DNA from: an uncultured Eubacteriales bacterium
GTDB lineage: Bacteria > Bacillota > Clostridia > Oscillospirales > CAG-272
DNA length: 8,289 bases
Assembly (NCBI GenBank): GCA_934500855.1
Contig: CAKSUH010000058.1
Coordinates: 1-8,289, forward strand
Direction of reading: 5' to 3'
Shown here: positions 6,257-8,289 of the stretch, one piece after another
Layout: every line of letters starts with the position of its first letter
Position numbering within the stretch: position 1 is the stretch's first letter
The notes under the pieces: generated by a model
What the model was told of the DNA's origin: nothing
The model's input: only the letters and a program-made list of their open reading frames with translations
Databases searched by the model: none
Translations under genes and position numbers: made by a program

Positions 6257-6297
6257 CGGTCGGTAAAAGCCCGTTTGCCGACCGATTTTTCTGTTTT
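6257..6297 (+). terminator. Intrinsic terminator of the membrane protein/regulator operon
   Basis: CGGTCGGTAAA (6257-6267) pairs with TTTGCCGACCG (6274-6284): 11 bp with one U-G, loop AGCCCG. It is followed by ATTTTTCTGTTTTTT. This is a textbook rho-independent terminator and separates the operon from the rplJ promoter 37 bp further on. Confidence 0.92.
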
Positions 6298-6333
6298 TTC
6301 GGGCGAAGCGGAGACTTTTTTTCGGAAAAGCCC

Positions 6334-6362
6334 TTGACAAACGCGAGGAAATGTGGTATAAT
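6334..6362 (+). promoter_or_regulatory. Consensus promoter of rplJ-rplL
   Basis: TTGACA (6334-6339), a 17-bp spacer and TATAAT (6357-6362), with TGG directly before the -10 giving an extended -10. Both hexamers are perfect. Transcription should start near 6369, just before the L10 leader. The same TGGTATAAT -10 appears at the tRNA promoter at 7687-7695. Confidence 0.93.
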
Positions 6363-6368
6363 GCTCCT

Positions 6369-6452
6369 GTTATCCGAAGACAGCAGGTTCCGGTAAAAGC
6401 GTCACGCTTTCCTGCCGAGGGAATGAATCGAATCCTATCATAAGGTGTAATC
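6369..6452 (+). promoter_or_regulatory. L10 ribosomal protein leader (L10-binding element)
   Basis: The motif CCGAAGACAGCAGG ... CCTGCCGAGG (6374-6420) is the conserved core of bacterial L10 leaders, where L10 in complex with L12 binds its own mRNA at a kink-turn-like internal loop. GCAGG (6383-6387) pairs with CCTGC (6411-6415); above it AAAGCG (6396-6401) pairs with CGCTTT (6405-6410) over the loop TCA. The unpaired GAAGA and CGAG segments flank the helix as in the family. The element lies just downstream of the predicted start site and feeds into the attenuator at 6453-6498. Confidence 0.88.
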
Positions 6453-6498
6453 GGTCTTTCTTCGCGCAGTGTTGCCGGAGAGAGATTTTTTGTTTTTT
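6453..6498 (+). terminator. Transcription attenuator upstream of rplJ
   Basis: GGTCTTTCTTCG (6453-6464) can pair with CGGAGAGAGATT (6476-6487) across 12 positions (four G-U), followed by a T-run broken by a single G (to 6498). It lies 71 nt before the rplJ ATG, so it can stop transcription of rplJL. The 5' arm segment TCTTCG (6459-6464) is also complementary to CGAAGA (6375-6380) in the L10-binding core, a candidate antiterminator. L10-dependent attenuation of rplJL is established in Bacillus subtilis; the same logic here is inferred from these pairings. Confidence 0.75.
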
Positions 6499-6569
6499 AC
6501 ATGCAGTCTCTCAAATTTCTCAGCACACAAGTCCTATTTCACATTTCACAACGGGAGGTGAAAAACAAA

Positions 6570-7100
6570 ATGCCCAGCAATTCCATTCTGGAGAAAAAGC
6601 AGCAGATCGTTGCAGATCTCGCAGCTCAAATCAAGGAATCCGCGGCAGGCGTTATCGTGAACTATCAGGGTATCACGGTTGACACCGATACCGCAATGCG
6701 GAAGGAACTTCGCACGGCAGGCGTTAAGTATGTGGTTTCCAAGAACACCCTTACCGGAAGAGCCTGCGACGAAGTCGGCTACGGCGCACTCAAGGAGCAT
6801 CTGAACGGCATGACCGCTATCGCGATCAGCAAGGAGGACCCGGTTGCGGCGGCCAAAATCCTGAAGAAGTACGCAGATAAGGTTGAGAGCTTCAACATTC
6901 TCGCGGGTTATGTTGACGGAGCGGTCATCGACGCGAACACCGTCGGCGCCCTGGCGGAGATTCCGTCCAAGGAGACCCTTATCGCAAAGCTTCTCGGTTC
7001 CATCCGTTCTCCGCTGTTCAGCTTTGCTTACGCTCTGCAGGCAGTGGTCGACAAAAACGGCGAGGCGGCACCGGCAGAAGAAGCCCCCGCAGAAGCCTGA
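6570..7100 (+). CDS. rplJ: 50S ribosomal protein L10 (uL10)
   Basis: L10 anchors the stalk: it binds 23S rRNA with L11 and carries dimers of L7/L12 on its C-terminal helix. The product is 176 residues, normal for the family. Recognisable are the N-terminal KKQQIVADLAAQIKESAAGV, the block NYQGITVDTDTAMRKELRTA (residues 31-50), and VKYVVSKNTLTGRA (residues 52-65). A helical end and the Ala/Glu-rich tail AAPAEEAPAEA follow. The ATG at 6570 has GGGAGGTG upstream; an in-frame ATG at 6501 is rejected because it abuts the attenuator T-run and lacks a ribosome binding site. It is the first of two genes, 82 nt before rplL. Confidence 0.98.
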   Translation: MPSNSILEKKQQIVADLAAQIKESAAGVIVNYQGITVDTDTAMRKELRTAGVKYVVSKNTLTGRACDEVGYGALKEHLNGMTAIAISKEDPVAAAKILKKYADKVESFNILAGYVDGAVIDANTVGALAEIPSKETLIAKLLGSIRSPLFSFAYALQAVVDKNGEAAPAEEAPAEA

Positions 7101-7107
7101 AAACACT

Positions 7108-7148
7108 ACGGCGTATAGCCGTCGGTTCCCGTCCCGTCAGTACGGAAC
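7108..7148 (+). other. rplJ-rplL intergenic hairpins
   Basis: The 82-nt gap holds ACGGC/GCCGT (7108-7122, loop GTATA) and a second stem GTTCC-C-GT with ACGGAAC (7125-7148, one bulged C). No U-tract follows, so transcription should read through. L7/L12 is made in excess over L10, and hairpins plus the strong TTGGAGGT site of rplL could help set that ratio; this role is inferred. Confidence 0.55.
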
Positions 7149-7182
7149 ACACAATATCAAATGATTTTGGAGGTATATTGAA

Positions 7183-7560
7183 ATGGCATCCGAAAAGATT
7201 ACCAATATTCTGGAAGAGATCAAGTCTCTGACCATTCTGGAGCTTTCCGATCTCGTGAAAGCAGTTGAAGAGGAGTTCGGCGTATCCGCAGCGGCTCCCG
7301 TCGGCGTTGTTGCGGCAGCAGGCGCAGCAGCTCCCGCGGCTGAGGAAAAGACCGAATTCGATGTTATCCTTGCAAGCTTCGGTGCAAAGAAGCTTGATGT
7401 CATCAAGGCTGTCCGTGAGATCACGGGTCTGGGTCTGAAGGACGCGAAGGATCTCGTTGAGGCAGCTCCGAAGGCGATCAAAGAGGGCGTTTCCAAGGAC
7501 GAAGCTGAGAAGGTTAAGGCGGCTCTTACCGAAGCCGGCGCAACCGTCGAGGTTAAATAA
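7183..7560 (+). CDS. rplL: 50S ribosomal protein L7/L12 (bL12)
   Basis: L7/L12 forms the flexible stalk that recruits and activates translational GTPases (EF-Tu, EF-G, IF2). The 125-residue product has the classic layout. The N-terminal dimerisation domain contains [20 protein letters not shown] (residues 9-28). An Ala-rich hinge spans about residues 35-53. The C-terminal factor-binding domain runs from EKTEFDVIL, with [20 protein letters not shown] at residues 69-88. The ATG follows TTGGAGGT at ideal spacing. It ends with TAA and is followed by hairpins and then a tRNA operon. rpoB, its usual downstream neighbour, is absent. Confidence 0.99.
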   Translation: MASEKITNILEEIKSLTILELSDLVKAVEEEFGVSAAAPVGVVAAAGAAAPAAEEKTEFDVILASFGAKKLDVIKAVREITGLGLKDAKDLVEAAPKAIKEGVSKDEAEKVKAALTEAGATVEVK

Positions 7561-7574
7561 TCGGAGAAATCCGA
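7561..7574 (+). other. Small GAAA-tetraloop hairpin after rplL
   Basis: TCGGA-GAAA-TCCGA forms a 5-bp stem closed by a stable GNRA tetraloop, starting at the first base after the rplL stop. An A-tract follows, so it is not a terminator by itself. It could block 3' exonucleases; function unproven. Confidence 0.5.
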
Positions 7575-7593
7575 AAAAACTGTCTCTGATAAC

Positions 7594-7635
7594 AGAGAGG
7601 GCGGGCATTCGCAAAAGCGTCTGCCCGTTCTCTTT
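7594..7635 (+). terminator. Likely terminator of rplJ-rplL
   Basis: AGAGAGGGCGGGCA (7594-7607) pairs with TGCCCGTTCTCTTT (7622-7635), 14 bp with three G-U pairs. A further CGC/GCG stem over AAAA lies inside. The GC core CGGGCA/TGCCCG is followed by the U-rich TTCTCTTT, which the purine-rich 5' arm can also pair with. The U-tract is imperfect, so some read-through into the tRNA operon is possible. CTCTG/CAGAG (7584-7597) is a competing smaller hairpin. Confidence 0.7.
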
Positions 7636-7666
7636 CAAAAATACGGGAAGAATTTTTGCAAATCTC

Positions 7667-7695
7667 TTGACAAAACAAAAAAAATATGGTATAAT
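7667..7695 (+). promoter_or_regulatory. Consensus promoter of the tRNA operon
   Basis: TTGACA (7667-7672), 17-bp spacer and TATAAT (7690-7695), with TGG before the -10. The spacer is A-rich. Transcription should start near 7702, about 32 nt before tRNA-Gly. Both hexamers are perfect, as expected for stable RNA. Confidence 0.93.
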
Positions 7696-7733
7696 ACCAA
7701 AGTACCTGTTGGAGAGAGACCGTCGCAGGGAAT

Positions 7734-7807
<74 letters not shown>

Positions 7808-7814
7808 CAAACGA

Positions 7815-7845
7815 CTTTGCTTCCTGCGAAGAGCAGGAAGCAAAG
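7815..7845 (+). other. Perfect 13-bp hairpin between tRNA-Gly and tRNA-Arg
   Basis: CTTTGCTTCCTGC (7815-7827) and GCAGGAAGCAAAG (7833-7845) form a perfect stem over the loop GAAGA. AAAC (7809-7812) and GTTT (7850-7853) can extend it across a small internal loop. There is no U-tract, so it is more likely an RNA-processing or stabilising element than a terminator. Confidence 0.7.
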
Positions 7846-7863
7846 CTCTGTTTGATCTCTGAT

Positions 7864-7940
<77 letters not shown>

Positions 7941-7951
7941 GAAGAAGAAAT

Positions 7952-8029
7952 GGTGGGATTGGCGCAGTTGGTTAGCGCGTCAGGTTGTGGCCCTGAAGGC
8001 CGTGGGTTCGAGTCCCATATCTCACCCCA
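7952..8029 (+). tRNA. tRNA-His (anticodon GTG)
   Basis: Acceptor arms GTGGGAT (7953-7959) and ATCTCAC (8019-8025) pair with one G-U. The genome encodes the extra G-1 (7952) opposite C73 (8026), the identity element for histidyl-tRNA synthetase. The anticodon loop is TTGTGGC, anticodon GTG at 7987-7989. CCA is encoded at 8027-8029. Confidence 0.97.
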
Positions 8030-8214
8030 GAAAAAGAGAAACGCACCGCACGGTCCGGGCGAACGCCCGAGCGTACAGGTCAGCAAGGACCGTCAGCAAA
8101 CGCGGCGTCCGAGCGGACATCTGCACACCGGGCGGTGCTTTTCTTCCAAGCAAAGGCTTTGCGCGGAAGAAAAAACAGAAAGTACGCCCCGCCGAGCCGA
8201 TCGAAAAACAGAAT
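8030..8214 (+). other. Long structured spacer between tRNA-His and tRNA-Pro (candidate RNA element)
   Basis: No coding region is supported. The plus-strand RNA can form a closing helix GCACCGC (8043-8049) with GCGGTGC (8132-8138). Directly adjacent, ACGGTCC (8050-8056) pairs with GGACCGT (8087-8093). Inside it GGGC/GCCC (8057-8068) makes a hairpin, and GTCC/GGAC (8107-8118) makes another. The closing helix can be extended by GAGAAA (8036-8041) with TTTCTT (8140-8145). TTTTCTTCC (8139-8147) alternatively pairs with GGAAGAAAA (8165-8173), with inner GCAAA/TTTGC. GTCAGCAA is repeated at 8079 and 8092. The whole could be a processing spacer or an independent small RNA; the fold is by eye only. 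Confidence 0.4.
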
Positions 8215-8289
8215 CGGGATGTAGCGCAGTTGGTAGCGCGCGTGGTTTGGGACCACGATGTCGCAGGTTCGAATCCTGTCATTCCGACC
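8215..8289 (+). tRNA. tRNA-Pro (anticodon TGG), last base outside the window
   Basis: Acceptor arms CGGGATG (8215-8221) and CATTCCG (8280-8286) pair with one G-U. The anticodon stem CGTGG/CCACG encloses TTTGGGA, anticodon TGG at 8248-8250. The T-arm has GGTTCGAATCC. Discriminator A8287 is followed by CC; the terminal A of an apparent encoded CCA would be the next base after the window. Confidence 0.96.

Noticed and set aside
6501..6569. Upstream in-frame ATG for rplJ
   Set aside because: It abuts the attenuator T-run, lacks a ribosome binding site, and the added residues are not found in L10.

Overview
The window looks like chromosomal DNA of a fairly GC-rich Gram-positive bacterium, most likely a clostridial member of the Bacillota (an Oscillospirales-like gut lineage is my best guess). 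The evidence is near-consensus sigma-A promoters (two are TTGACA-17-TATAAT with an extended -10), strong AGGAGG ribosome binding sites, a Firmicutes-style L10 leader with an intrinsic attenuator, and tRNA genes that all encode CCA. The taxonomic call is inference; no 16S or marker search was possible.

Layout. Positions 1-4040 (minus strand) hold the promoter-proximal S10 ribosomal-protein operon in the order rpsJ-rplC-rplD-rplW-rplB-rpsS-rplV-rpsC, with rpsC cut by the window edge. The operon starts from a strong promoter at 4380-4408. It has a leader of about 330 nt that folds on paper into a nested structure and carries an 8-nt complement of the rpsJ ribosome binding site. An unusually long (128 nt) rpsJ-rplC spacer holds several competing hairpins. 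Positions 4409-4748 are a non-coding divergent intergenic region with a perfect 11-bp inverted repeat.

Positions 4841-6234 (plus strand) form a two-gene operon. The first gene is an eight-helix membrane protein of unknown function. The second, overlapping it by ATGA, is a short DNA-binding regulator that resembles a WYL-family protein lacking the WYL domain. A strong terminator closes this unit.

Positions 6334-7635 hold the rplJ-rplL unit (ribosomal stalk proteins L10 and L7/L12). It has its own consensus promoter, an L10-binding leader and a transcription attenuator. It is separated from its usual neighbours: rplK-rplA are not upstream and rpoB is not downstream. Positions 7667-8289 hold a tRNA operon (Gly-TCC, Arg-TCT, His-GTG, Pro-TGG), the last cut one base short of its CCA end. 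The His-Pro spacer is long (about 185 nt) and predicts as a multi-helix RNA.

Functionally almost everything serves translation: large- and small-subunit proteins, the GTPase-recruiting stalk and tRNAs. No mobile element, CRISPR array or defence gene is visible. The least explained items are non-coding: the S10 leader, the rpsJ-rplC spacer, the divergent inverted repeat and the tRNA-His/tRNA-Pro spacer. Among proteins, the membrane protein/regulator pair is the only part of unknown function.
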